The notes beneath the pieces are model-generated. The model did no database searches. It was not told the DNA's origin and saw only the letters and a program-made list of their open reading frames with translations. A stretch of 64,000 nucleotides of DNA, from NCBI RefSeq assembly GCF_040149665.1, contig NZ_JBEFLP010000001.1:2356001-2420000 (forward strand). The letters are read 5' to 3'. This DNA is from Sulfitobacter sp. HNIBRBA3233. Lineage in GTDB: Bacteria > Pseudomonadota > Alphaproteobacteria > Rhodobacterales > Rhodobacteraceae. Positions 44,750 to 53,640 of the stretch are shown here, piece by piece. Positions within the stretch are counted from its first letter, which is position 1. The number at the start of each line of letters is the position of its first letter. Made by a program: the position numbers and the translations under genes.

Positions 44750-45977
44750 CGGGCAAATCGCGCTGGTAGCGCAAAATCCCCACCCCGGCGAGGATCGCAC
44801 CACCGAAATAGAACAGCGCCATCGGGATCATCTGGTCGGGGAAATCCACGCCAAGGTCGATCAGCGCGCCCGAGATACCCGGCCCGATTGCTGAGCCGAA
44901 CACCATGAGCGCCGCCGCCGCCGCCTTGATCGCGCCAAGGTAGCGGGTGCCGTAGAATACCGCCCAGAAGGCAGCCGTGGCGGTGCCCTGCATGCCCTGC
45001 CCGACCCCGAAGATCACCAGACCGACACCCGCCATCGCAATGGTATCGGCATAGGCCAGCACCAGAAACGACATGCCGAACGGCACCATCTGGAACGGCA
45101 CGACCCATTTCACGCCGAACCTGTCGACCGCCCAGCCGGTGATGAAGGTAAAGGAGATCGATGCAACCGTATAGATCGGCATCAGCGCGACATAGGAGGT
45201 CAGCGACCAGCCCTTCACCTCTGTCAGGTGGACCTGCTGGAAGAACAGCGCAGTGCCCCATGCGGAGGGCCCCAGAACCAGCGGGATCAGCATATAAAAG
45301 AGCGGATGGCGCAGCAGCTCGGCCCGTGTCCAGTGCCGCCCCTGCATCCCGAGGCTGGCCGAGCTTTCGGCCATGGATTGCGGTGTTCTTTCCTGTCGCA
45401 GAAGAAGCTGCATCACCGGCACCAACAGCAGGATCAACCCCGCCGCGATCAGCCAGAGTGTGCGCCAGTCCGTGGTCAGCAGCAGGCCGACGAAAACCAC
45501 GGGCAACACCGCCTGCCCCATGGCAAACCCCATCGACGCAAGCGAGAGCGCCTGACCGCGTGTGGCAATGAACCACCGCGACATCGCCACCGCACCAAGC
45601 TGCGACAGCATCCCCTGCCCCATCAGGCGCAAGGCGTAGATCACGACGATCAGCAACAGCGCGCTTGTGACCATCGACATCGCCACGGCGGCCAGCGCCA
45701 GCAACACCATCACCCAGAATGCCAGCGCGCGGACGCGGAACCGGTCGGTCAGGGTGCCGACCCAGATCATCGTAACCGCCGACAGCGTTGTGCCGATGGT
45801 ATAGGTCAGACCCCAGCCACCGTCGGTCAGCCCGAAGCTTTCCTTGATCTCGCCCGCGAACAGGGAAATGAAATAGGTCTGCCCGAAAGACGATGTGAAC
45901 GTCAGCAGGAAACCTGCCAGCAGGAACAACCGGTTATCTATGACGAAACGAAAATAGCCCATGGCCACTCGTGCCAT
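44733..45977 (-). CDS. MFS transporter
   Basis: A 414-residue carrier with 12 membrane helices. MFS loop 2-3 motif A is present as WVGTLTDRFRVRALAFWVM, and the second half repeats it as FITGWAVDRFGVKWVVPF. The substrate is not evident; the general look is of the monocarboxylate/oxalate-formate branch. Start 45977 has no clear ribosome site and ATG 45962 is possible. The hslU terminator lies just upstream, so it is probably transcribed separately. Confidence 0.88.
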   Translation of the reverse strand: MARVAMGYFRFVIDNRLFLLAGFLLTFTSSFGQTYFISLFAGEIKESFGLTDGGWGLTYTIGTTLSAVTMIWVGTLTDRFRVRALAFWVMVLLALAAVAMSMVTSALLLIVVIYALRLMGQGMLSQLGAVAMSRWFIATRGQALSLASMGFAMGQAVLPVVFVGLLLTTDWRTLWLIAAGLILLLVPVMQLLLRQERTPQSMAESSASLGMQGRHWTRAELLRHPLFYMLIPLVLGPSAWGTALFFQQVHLTEVKGWSLTSYVALMPIYTVASISFTFITGWAVDRFGVKWVVPFQMVPFGMSFLVLAYADTIAMAGVGLVIFGVGQGMQGTATAAFWAVFYGTRYLGAIKAAAAALMVFGSAIGPGISGALIDLGVDFPDQMIPMALFYFGGAILAGVGILRYQRDLPATAVA

Positions 45978-45986
45978 GCGGCGCGG

Positions 45987-46011
45987 AAAAGAAAAAGCCC
46001 CGTTGAGAGGC
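45987..46011 (-). terminator. intrinsic terminator after hslU
   Basis: On the minus strand GCCTC-TCAAC-GGGGC (stem of 5 with one G-T pair) is followed by TTTTTCTTTT (plus-strand 45987-45996). A larger GGATCA...TGATCC hairpin lies just ahead of it. It separates hslU from the MFS gene. Confidence 0.55.
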
Positions 46012-46054
46012 GGATCACCCCGGACCCGGCCCGGAATGATCCATTAGCGCCGGA

Positions 46055-47359
<1,305 letters not shown>

Positions 47360-47413
47360 GCTGTCTCCTTGGGTCGCGCATCAACAGGTGGCCCCTGGGC
47401 TGGCAAATGACAA

Positions 47414-47437
47414 GGGGCAGGCCCGTGGACCTGCCCC
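47414..47437 (-). terminator. terminator-like hairpin between the hydrolase gene and hslU
   Basis: GGGGCAGG - 8-base loop - CCTGCCCC, a perfect 8-bp stem; on the minus strand it is followed by TTGTCATTT, a weak T-rich tail. It lies 10 bases after the hydrolase stop and 55 bases before hslU. Confidence 0.5.
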
Positions 47438-47446
47438 CTTTCGTGA

Positions 47447-48241
47447 TTATCCCAGAAAATCGATCAACGCCTTGTTGAAGTCTTCCGCGTGGCTGACGTT
47501 GCAGCCGTGCGGCGCCCCGTCGAGTTCGACCAGCTTGCTGCCCGCGACCGCCTTGTGGGTACGATGACCGGATCCGTCAATCGGCACGATGCCGTCCGCG
47601 GTGCCATGCAATACCAGCGTGGGAACCGTGATTTTCTTCAAGTCCTCGCGAAAATCCGTGGTTGCCCAGGCTTCCATGCAGCCCAGTGCAGCCTCTGGCG
47701 AGGACTGTTTGCACAGGCTCAGGGCCTTCTGCCTTTCCTCTTCCGAAACCTTCAGGTCACCGTTTGCCGTGAAGAAATCCTTGGTAAACCCTTCAAAGAA
47801 CGCATCGCGGTCGTCGGTGAGGTTTTTCTTGAAATCGTCGGCGGCGTCCTGGGTCAGGGGGCCGTCGGGGTTGTCATCGGTTTTCAGCAGGTAGGGTGGC
47901 ACTGCCGACGCGAAGACCACGCTTTTCAGGCGGTCCTCTCCGTAGGTTCCGACATAGCGCGCGACCTCTCCACCACCCATTGAAAACCCGACGAGCGTTA
48001 CGTCGTTCAGGTCTTTGGCGGCCAGAACTTCGCTGACATCGCGGGCGAGCGTGTCGTAGTCAAACCCTTCGCCGGGCTTGTCCGATTGTCCAAATCCGCG
48101 CCGGTCATAGGTGATGACCCGGAAACCGGCGTCCTTCAGTGCGGGCACCTGATGCTCCCACGACGCGCCCGACAGGGGCCAGCCGTGGATCAGAAAAACC
48201 GGCCGGCCGGTGCCACCTGTATCTTCTACGTGCAATTTCAT
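47447..48241 (-). CDS. alpha/beta hydrolase, non-heme haloperoxidase-like
   Basis: A 264-residue single-domain hydrolase. The oxyanion region is LIHGWPLSGASWEHQ, the nucleophile Ser87 lies in GFSMGG, and the family pattern YDRRGFGQSDKP and a late PTLVLHGTADGIVP (acid Asp) with GAPHG (His) complete the triad. Relatives are called non-heme chloroperoxidases but mostly act as esterases. It is inserted between hslV (51 bases upstream) and hslU, all on one strand; a functional link to the protease is not known. Confidence 0.9.
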   Translation of the reverse strand: MKLHVEDTGGTGRPVFLIHGWPLSGASWEHQVPALKDAGFRVITYDRRGFGQSDKPGEGFDYDTLARDVSEVLAAKDLNDVTLVGFSMGGGEVARYVGTYGEDRLKSVVFASAVPPYLLKTDDNPDGPLTQDAADDFKKNLTDDRDAFFEGFTKDFFTANGDLKVSEEERQKALSLCKQSSPEAALGCMEAWATTDFREDLKKITVPTLVLHGTADGIVPIDGSGHRTHKAVAGSKLVELDGAPHGCNVSHAEDFNKALIDFLG

Positions 48242-48292
48242 GGATGAATCCTCCGATCTGTAAATGTCACGAAGGAAACGAGCTTGCGCTGT

Positions 48293-48856
48293 CTATTGTT
48301 CCTTCGAGATCCGCTCGACCGTCAAATTTCCGTTCGTATAGACGCAGATATCGGATGCGATTGCCATTGCTTCGCGCGCGACTGCTTCGGCGTCGCGATC
48401 GCTGTCGATCATGCCGCGCGCAGCGGCGAGCGCATAGTTTCCGCCCGATCCGATGGCGGCGATGCCGTGCTCGGGTTCCAGAACATCCCCCGCACCGGTA
48501 ATCACGAAAAGCTCGGTACCGTCGGTGACGATCAGCATCGCTTCGAGCTTCTGAAGGTACTTGTCCGTGCGCCAGTCCTTCGCCAACTCCACGCTCGCGC
48601 GCTGAAGCTGGCCGGGGGTCGCCTCCAGCTTCGCTTCGAGCCGCTCAAGCAGCGCAAAGGCGTCTGCGGTAGACCCGGCAAAACCCGCAACCACGTCATA
48701 GCCACCGGGCGACAGGCGCCGCACCTTGCGCGCCGTACCCTTGATCACGGTCTGTCCGAGGCTCACCTGACCATCGCCTGCAACCACCACTTCGCCGCCC
48801 TTGCGGACACCGATGATCGTTGTTCCGTGCCATCCGGGAAATTCTTCGCGCGCCAT
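48293..48856 (-). CDS. hslV: HslVU protease peptidase subunit HslV
   Basis: A 187-residue proteasome-like peptidase from ATG 48856. The catalytic N-terminal Thr is the first of [11 protein letters not shown] and must be exposed by removing a propeptide of about 11 residues ([11 protein letters not shown]), the extended form seen in alphaproteobacteria rather than the single Met of E. coli. GDGQVSLG and [15 protein letters not shown] are further family marks. With HslU it degrades misfolded and regulatory proteins. A sigma-32-like promoter lies just upstream. Confidence 0.96.
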   Translation of the reverse strand: MAREEFPGWHGTTIIGVRKGGEVVVAGDGQVSLGQTVIKGTARKVRRLSPGGYDVVAGFAGSTADAFALLERLEAKLEATPGQLQRASVELAKDWRTDKYLQKLEAMLIVTDGTELFVITGAGDVLEPEHGIAAIGSGGNYALAAARGMIDSDRDAEAVAREAMAIASDICVYTNGNLTVERISKEQ

Positions 48857-48882
48857 AAAAGCCTCCAATCTGGTTAGTGAAC

Positions 48883-48911
48883 ATATGGCCCGCAGCTTCG
48901 CGCGTAACAAG
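48883..48911 (-). promoter_or_regulatory. candidate heat-shock (RpoH) promoter of hslV
   Basis: On the minus strand CTTGTT (plus-strand 48906-48911), a 17-base spacer and CCATAT (48883-48888), close to alphaproteobacterial RpoH promoters (CTTG ... C-x-A-T-A-T). The leader would be about 20 bases. hslV is a classical heat-shock gene, which fits. Confidence 0.45.
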
Positions 48912-48953
48912 GGGAGCCTTGTTGCCCGATAGGGTGCGCAGTAGCGTAAGCAT

Positions 48954-49850
48954 ATGAACACCCCCGAGAAGATTACATTCCTGATGGAGCCTGAGCTGTG
49001 CGAAAGCGCAGTCGCGGGGCGGCACAATTTCATCGCGAAAGTTGCGAAGGTTCTTCAAGATGCCGGGCGGCAGGTGGCCTATGCCCCCTTCGGGGCGCAG
49101 CCGTCCGGTGCCACGCTCAGCCACATGAAGCAGCCGCCGGACGCGGGCGGCCTCGTGTTCCGCAGGGTCTATCACTATCCGTTCTGGCAGATCGAAAGCA
49201 CGGCAGAGCGCTGGCACTGGGACGTTGCGCGCGCAACATTCGACCCCGGTGCAATTGATCCGCAGGCGGCAAAGAAGTTCCGGAAATTCTGGCAGAAGCG
49301 CCTCTTCGGCGATCTGGCCGACAGGGTGTCAAACGACGGCTTCATCTATATCCCGCTGCAGGGTCGTCTGCTGGACCGGCGCAGTTTCCAGCATTGCTCT
49401 CCGGTTGAAATGATCGAAAACTGTCTGATCCACGCCCCGGACCGCAAGATCATCGCCAGCCTGCACCCGAAAGAGCAGTATTCGGATGTCGAGATGGCAG
49501 CGCTCGAACGCCTTGAGCGCGGTGCGCCACAGCTTGAAGTGCGCATGGGCGGGATGGAGGATCTGCTGCCGCGCTGCGCTTTTGTCGTGACGCAGAACTC
49601 TTCCGTTGCCTTCAACGGGTATTTCTTTCGCAAACCCGCGCTTTTGTTCGCGCGGATCGATTTTCACCATATCGCGGTGAAGGCGCGTCTGGACAACCTG
49701 CCGGAATGTTTTTGCGAGACAACCGCCCACCGGCCTGATTTTGCGCGCTACCTCTACTGGTTCTGGCAGCTGCAATCCATCAACGCAGGCCGCCCGGAGG
49801 CGGAGGAGCGTATCGCCGCCCGGTTGCGGCGTTTCGGATGGCTGAACTAG
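48954..49850 (+). CDS. capsular polysaccharide biosynthesis-type protein (KpsS-like)
   Basis: A 298-residue protein. The central stretch [17 protein letters not shown] followed by [28 protein letters not shown] matches the Capsule_synth (KpsC/KpsS) pattern of a retaining Kdo-transferase-like fold, and [23 protein letters not shown] is the second nucleotide-sugar region. It may transfer a sugar, or may be a roseobacter-specific relative of unknown activity. It is divergent from hslV and ends at a bidirectional terminator; there are no other capsule genes nearby. Family by eye only. Confidence 0.65.
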   Translation: MNTPEKITFLMEPELCESAVAGRHNFIAKVAKVLQDAGRQVAYAPFGAQPSGATLSHMKQPPDAGGLVFRRVYHYPFWQIESTAERWHWDVARATFDPGAIDPQAAKKFRKFWQKRLFGDLADRVSNDGFIYIPLQGRLLDRRSFQHCSPVEMIENCLIHAPDRKIIASLHPKEQYSDVEMAALERLERGAPQLEVRMGGMEDLLPRCAFVVTQNSSVAFNGYFFRKPALLFARIDFHHIAVKARLDNLPECFCETTAHRPDFARYLYWFWQLQSINAGRPEAEERIAARLRRFGWLN

Positions 49851-49879
49851 AAAAGGCGCCCCGCGACGGGACGCCTTTT
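49851..49879. terminator. bidirectional terminator between the KpsS-like gene and trxA
   Basis: AAAAGGCG-C-CCCG-CGA-CGGG-A-CGCCTTTT: 12 paired bases with one C/A mismatch, ending in T-runs on both strands. It starts at the base after the KpsS-like gene stop and lies 23 bases beyond the trxA stop. Confidence 0.8.
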
Positions 49880-49902
49880 CGTCAGAACACAATCAACAGT
49901 GC

Positions 49903-50223
49903 TTAGATCGAGTCTTCGATCCAGCTTTGCAGGGCTGCCTTGGGCCGTGCGCCTGCCATGTTCGATACGACTTCGCCGTTCTTGAAGATGAACAATGCGG
50001 GAATGCCGCGGACGCCCATCTGGGCGGGCGAATTCGGGTTCTCGTCCACGTTCACTTTGACGATCTTCACTTTACCGTCCATTTCGGCGGAAAGCTCTTC
50101 CAGCGACGGGCCGATCTGCTTGCACGGGCCGCACCATTCCGCCCAGAAATCCACCACAACGGGGATGTCTGAGTTCTTTACTTCGGCGTCGAACGTGTCG
50201 TCTGTTACTGCAACGGTGGCCAT
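49903..50223 (-). CDS. trxA: thioredoxin
   Basis: A 106-residue thioredoxin with the active site WCGPC (Cys31, Cys34), VVVDFWAEW ahead of it and the cis-Pro in [11 protein letters not shown]. It reduces protein disulfides in the cytoplasm. ATG 50223 is chosen for GGAGA five bases ahead. It follows addA by 33 bases and is the last gene before the terminator; it may also have its own promoter in the end of addA. Confidence 0.96.
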   Translation of the reverse strand: MATVAVTDDTFDAEVKNSDIPVVVDFWAEWCGPCKQIGPSLEELSAEMDGKVKIVKVNVDENPNSPAQMGVRGIPALFIFKNGEVVSNMAGARPKAALQSWIEDSI

Positions 50224-50256
50224 AATACTCTCCAAGGGTTCAGGGTTGCAGTGAAC

Positions 50257-53200
50257 CTATGAACGGGGCGTGCCATCGTCAAGGCGGGCCCAGCGATCTA
50301 GCGCAAGTGTGAGAAGATCGCGGGGCAGTTCCATCAACGCAGCATCCTGTGTCCAGAGGATCGCGGTCCGGATGCCGCGGTCGGGATAGATCGCTGACAG
50401 CGCATGGGCATAGGCCCCCATCTGCCTCAGCAACGCTTCTGGGGTGTCTTCAGGGGTTTTTGGCACGGTGCGGTTGGTTTTGAAGTCGACGGCAAGCACA
50501 TGATCGCGCGCGACGATCAACCGGTCGATCACCCCGTAGATCGGCCTGTCGCCCAGCGGCGCGGTGATCGCGACCTCTGCCAGCGTGTCGGGGGCGAAAA
50601 GTGCTGCGAGGTCCGGATTGGCAAGCACTCTGCCCGCTTCCGCCAGAGCCTCGGTGCGCAGGGCTGCGGGCACTGTGGGCAAAAGCGCGTCGGCGGTGCT
50701 GCCATGTTGCGCGGCGGGCAGAAGCGGCAGATGCTCAAGCAGCAGATGCACGTAGCCACCGTAGGCCTTGGCCTCGTCCTCGTCGCGGCCCGCATCGCCC
50801 GGCAGGGCCTTTGCCCCGCCCATATCCGAGGGTGACAGGCTTTCGATGCGCTGGACGGCCTCAGGCGGGGATCTGGAAAACACCGGATCCAGCGGGGGCG
50901 TGTCGCGGGTGACGACCGGAGCGGCATGGATCGGCAGATCGTCCCAGCCGGGTTCCTGATGCCGCTTGCCCGAAACCACAGGATCGCTGAAGTCGACTGC
51001 ACCGAGATGCGTCAGCGCGTCCTCGATGATCTCGTACCAGGAGGGCGACGTTTTTATGAAATTGCCTGCCGCCGCCACGATCAGCCATTTTTCGGCACGG
51101 GTCATCGCAACATAGAGCAGACGCAGCCGTTCTTCTGCCTGCAACGCCTTGGCCTTGTCGATATGCGCCGTCAGTACCTGGGGAAGCTCGTTCGCGCCGG
51201 GTTTCCAGATGGCGGTGCCGTCGGCGTCTATGATGTCGCCGCGCAATTCGTTTTTCCACCCAGCGGTGTCAGGCAGGATCACGATCGGCGCTTCCAGTCC
51301 CTTTGACCCGTGGACCGTCATCACGCGGATCTGGTTCGAGGCGCTATCGATCTGGCGCTTGATCTCGATGTCATCGGCCTGCATCCATTCCAGAAATCCG
51401 GTCAGGCTGGGCACTTCGGACTGCTCGTAGGCAAGTGCCTGGGACAGCAGTGCGTCGATCCCGTCTTCGGCTTCGGCCCCCAGCCGCGCCAGCAGGCGGC
51501 GGCGCCCGTCGTGTCGCACCAGCAGCCGCTCGATCAGATCGTATGGCCGCAGGAAATCGACCTGACTGCGCATGTCCCGCAGGATATCCAATGTATCGGG
51601 ATACCGGTCCTCGCGATCCCGCAGAACCTGCCAGAGCTGTGGTTTTTCACGTCCCTGCGCCAGCGTGAAAAGATCCTGTTCGCTCCAGCCCAGCAGGGGC
51701 GACCGCAGCGCGGTCGCAAGGGACAGGCTGTCGTCGGGGGTGGCCAGAAACGACAGCAACGCACCGATGTCGCGCACGGCCAGTTCAGCGCCGACCTTCA
51801 ACCGGTCCGCTCCCGCGATCGGCAGATCGGCGGCCTTGCAGGCGCGGATGATCTGTTCAAACAGCCCCGTCTTGCGGCCCCGCACGAGAATCAGGAAATC
51901 GCCCGCGCGGATGCGACGCCGGATCACGGTACGATCTGGCCCGTCATCGGGGATATAGTTTTCCTCCTCGATCAGATGCCTGATCTGATCGGCGATCTTC
52001 TTGGCGAGGATAACGGTCCGGTCTGTATTGCTTTTGCGGTCAACCGGGTCTGACCAATGCTCTTCGGGGTCCTCGGTCTTTTCGTTCTCGATATTGGGCC
52101 ACAGATCCACGCGGCCGGGCAGGGCGTCCTTGAACGCGAGGTGGACCATGTTTTCGTCCATCCGGGGCTCGGGTTCGGTGTTGAACGTGCCGTCGACTGC
52201 CCGCAGGATCGCCGGGGATGACCGGAACGAATAGTCGAGGCTGAGGTTCTGGAACGGCAGGTTCGCCGCAGTAAGACTGGTCTGGAATTCAGATCTTTTC
52301 AGGTCGAATTCACGGGGATCTGCGCCCTGGAATGAATAGATCGACTGCTTTTTGTCGCCCACGACGAAAAGTGTCCTGTCGCCTTGGTCGCGGGCACCTT
52401 CGCCGGAGGTGAATTCATCGGCCAGCCTTTCGATGACTTCCCACTGTACGGGCGATGTGTCCTGTGCCTCGTCCACAAGGATATGGTCGATGCCACCGTC
52501 GATGCGGTACAGCACCCATGCCGCGACTTTGGGATCGGTCAGCAGGGCGCGGGCGCGCAGGATCAGATCGTCGAAATCCAGCCACCCGCGGCTGAGCTTC
52601 TGCGCCTCGTATTCCGCAATGAAAACCCGGGCAAAACGGTGCAGCGCGGTCGAGCGCAGGACGTTGCGGTATTTCAGCATCTGCTCGCGCGCATCGAAGG
52701 TGCGCTGGCACAGGTCTTCGAGCGGGGTCAGCAGCGGGCCGAGTTCTTTGGATGCTGGTTTGGTCACCAGGCTTTTGGGCATTGACCCGTCGGCGTTGAG
52801 CAGGGCGCGCGTCAGTTTCGCCAGCTCGCCCTCGTCCGGGTCGCTGAAATCGATCTCTTCAAGACGCGCGGCGAGCAGCGGCATCGTTTTGCCGGCCTGC
52901 ACCTTCAGGATCGCGATCGCGTCCGGCATCCAGCGCGCCACCGCTTCGTCCATGACCTCGCGCACGAGCGTTGCGGGATCGAAATCCGCCGGAAGGTCGA
53001 GCAGGGCGTGAAGGTCGGGGACCGCATCGCCCGCAAACCAGTCCCGTTTGCCAACGATGCTTTTGGTGAGGTCGGCAAAATTCTCGCCGGTGTAGTGCTG
53101 CGCCAGATCGGCGATCAGCGGTGCCTGCGGGCCGTCGGCCAGGGTGTCCACGATGTCCGCCCGCAACAGCTCTGCCGCGCGGTCCTCGATCTCCTTGAAC

Positions 53201-53640
53201 TGGGGGCTGACACCCGCCTCCAGCGGGAAGCGGCGCAAAAGAGCGGCACAGAACGAATGGATGGTCTGGATCTTCAGGCCGCCGGGAGTCTCGATGGCCT
53301 GGGCGAAAAGGGTTCGGGCGCGGCGCAGGTCATCGCCGGTAATCGTCTGGAGGACGCCAAGGTCTTTCAGGGCGGCTTGCAGGGCGGCATCATCCATCAT
53401 GGCCCATTCGCCAAGGCGCTTGAACAGACGGTTCTGCATCTCGCTTGCCGCGGCCTTGGTATAGGTCAGGCACAGGATGCGCTGCGGCTCGACCCCGTCG
53501 AGAAGCAATCGCGCAACACGGTCGGTCAGCACGCGGGTCTTGCCCGATCCGGCATTCGCGCTGAGCCATGTAGAGGTATCGGGACGCGCCGCGGTGACCT
53601 GCGCGCGCGTGGCCTCGTTCCAGTCCGGCACACCGGTCAT
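50257..53640 (-). CDS. addA: double-strand break repair helicase AddA
   Basis: A 1127-residue UvrD-type helicase-nuclease from ATG 53640. Walker A is SANAGSGKTRVL, then LCLTYTKAAASEM, the DEAQDTSP Walker B, GDKKQSIYSFQGAD and VMTVHGSKGLEAPIV; the C-terminal RecB-like nuclease has VIDRLIVARDHVLAVDFKT with its metal-binding Asp and Lys. With AddB it resects double-strand ends for RecA in place of RecBCD. ATGA overlap with addB. Confidence 0.96.
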   Translation of the reverse strand: MTGVPDWNEATRAQVTAARPDTSTWLSANAGSGKTRVLTDRVARLLLDGVEPQRILCLTYTKAAASEMQNRLFKRLGEWAMMDDAALQAALKDLGVLQTITGDDLRRARTLFAQAIETPGGLKIQTIHSFCAALLRRFPLEAGVSPQFKEIEDRAAELLRADIVDTLADGPQAPLIADLAQHYTGENFADLTKSIVGKRDWFAGDAVPDLHALLDLPADFDPATLVREVMDEAVARWMPDAIAILKVQAGKTMPLLAARLEEIDFSDPDEGELAKLTRALLNADGSMPKSLVTKPASKELGPLLTPLEDLCQRTFDAREQMLKYRNVLRSTALHRFARVFIAEYEAQKLSRGWLDFDDLILRARALLTDPKVAAWVLYRIDGGIDHILVDEAQDTSPVQWEVIERLADEFTSGEGARDQGDRTLFVVGDKKQSIYSFQGADPREFDLKRSEFQTSLTAANLPFQNLSLDYSFRSSPAILRAVDGTFNTEPEPRMDENMVHLAFKDALPGRVDLWPNIENEKTEDPEEHWSDPVDRKSNTDRTVILAKKIADQIRHLIEEENYIPDDGPDRTVIRRRIRAGDFLILVRGRKTGLFEQIIRACKAADLPIAGADRLKVGAELAVRDIGALLSFLATPDDSLSLATALRSPLLGWSEQDLFTLAQGREKPQLWQVLRDREDRYPDTLDILRDMRSQVDFLRPYDLIERLLVRHDGRRRLLARLGAEAEDGIDALLSQALAYEQSEVPSLTGFLEWMQADDIEIKRQIDSASNQIRVMTVHGSKGLEAPIVILPDTAGWKNELRGDIIDADGTAIWKPGANELPQVLTAHIDKAKALQAEERLRLLYVAMTRAEKWLIVAAAGNFIKTSPSWYEIIEDALTHLGAVDFSDPVVSGKRHQEPGWDDLPIHAAPVVTRDTPPLDPVFSRSPPEAVQRIESLSPSDMGGAKALPGDAGRDEDEAKAYGGYVHLLLEHLPLLPAAQHGSTADALLPTVPAALRTEALAEAGRVLANPDLAALFAPDTLAEVAITAPLGDRPIYGVIDRLIVARDHVLAVDFKTNRTVPKTPEDTPEALLRQMGAYAHALSAIYPDRGIRTAILWTQDAALMELPRDLLTLALDRWARLDDGTPRS

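Noticed and set aside
48270-48306. CGAAGGAA / TTCCTTCG repeat at the end of hslV
   Set aside because: Loop of 21 bases and no T-run; one arm is coding sequence. Not convincing as terminator or attenuator.
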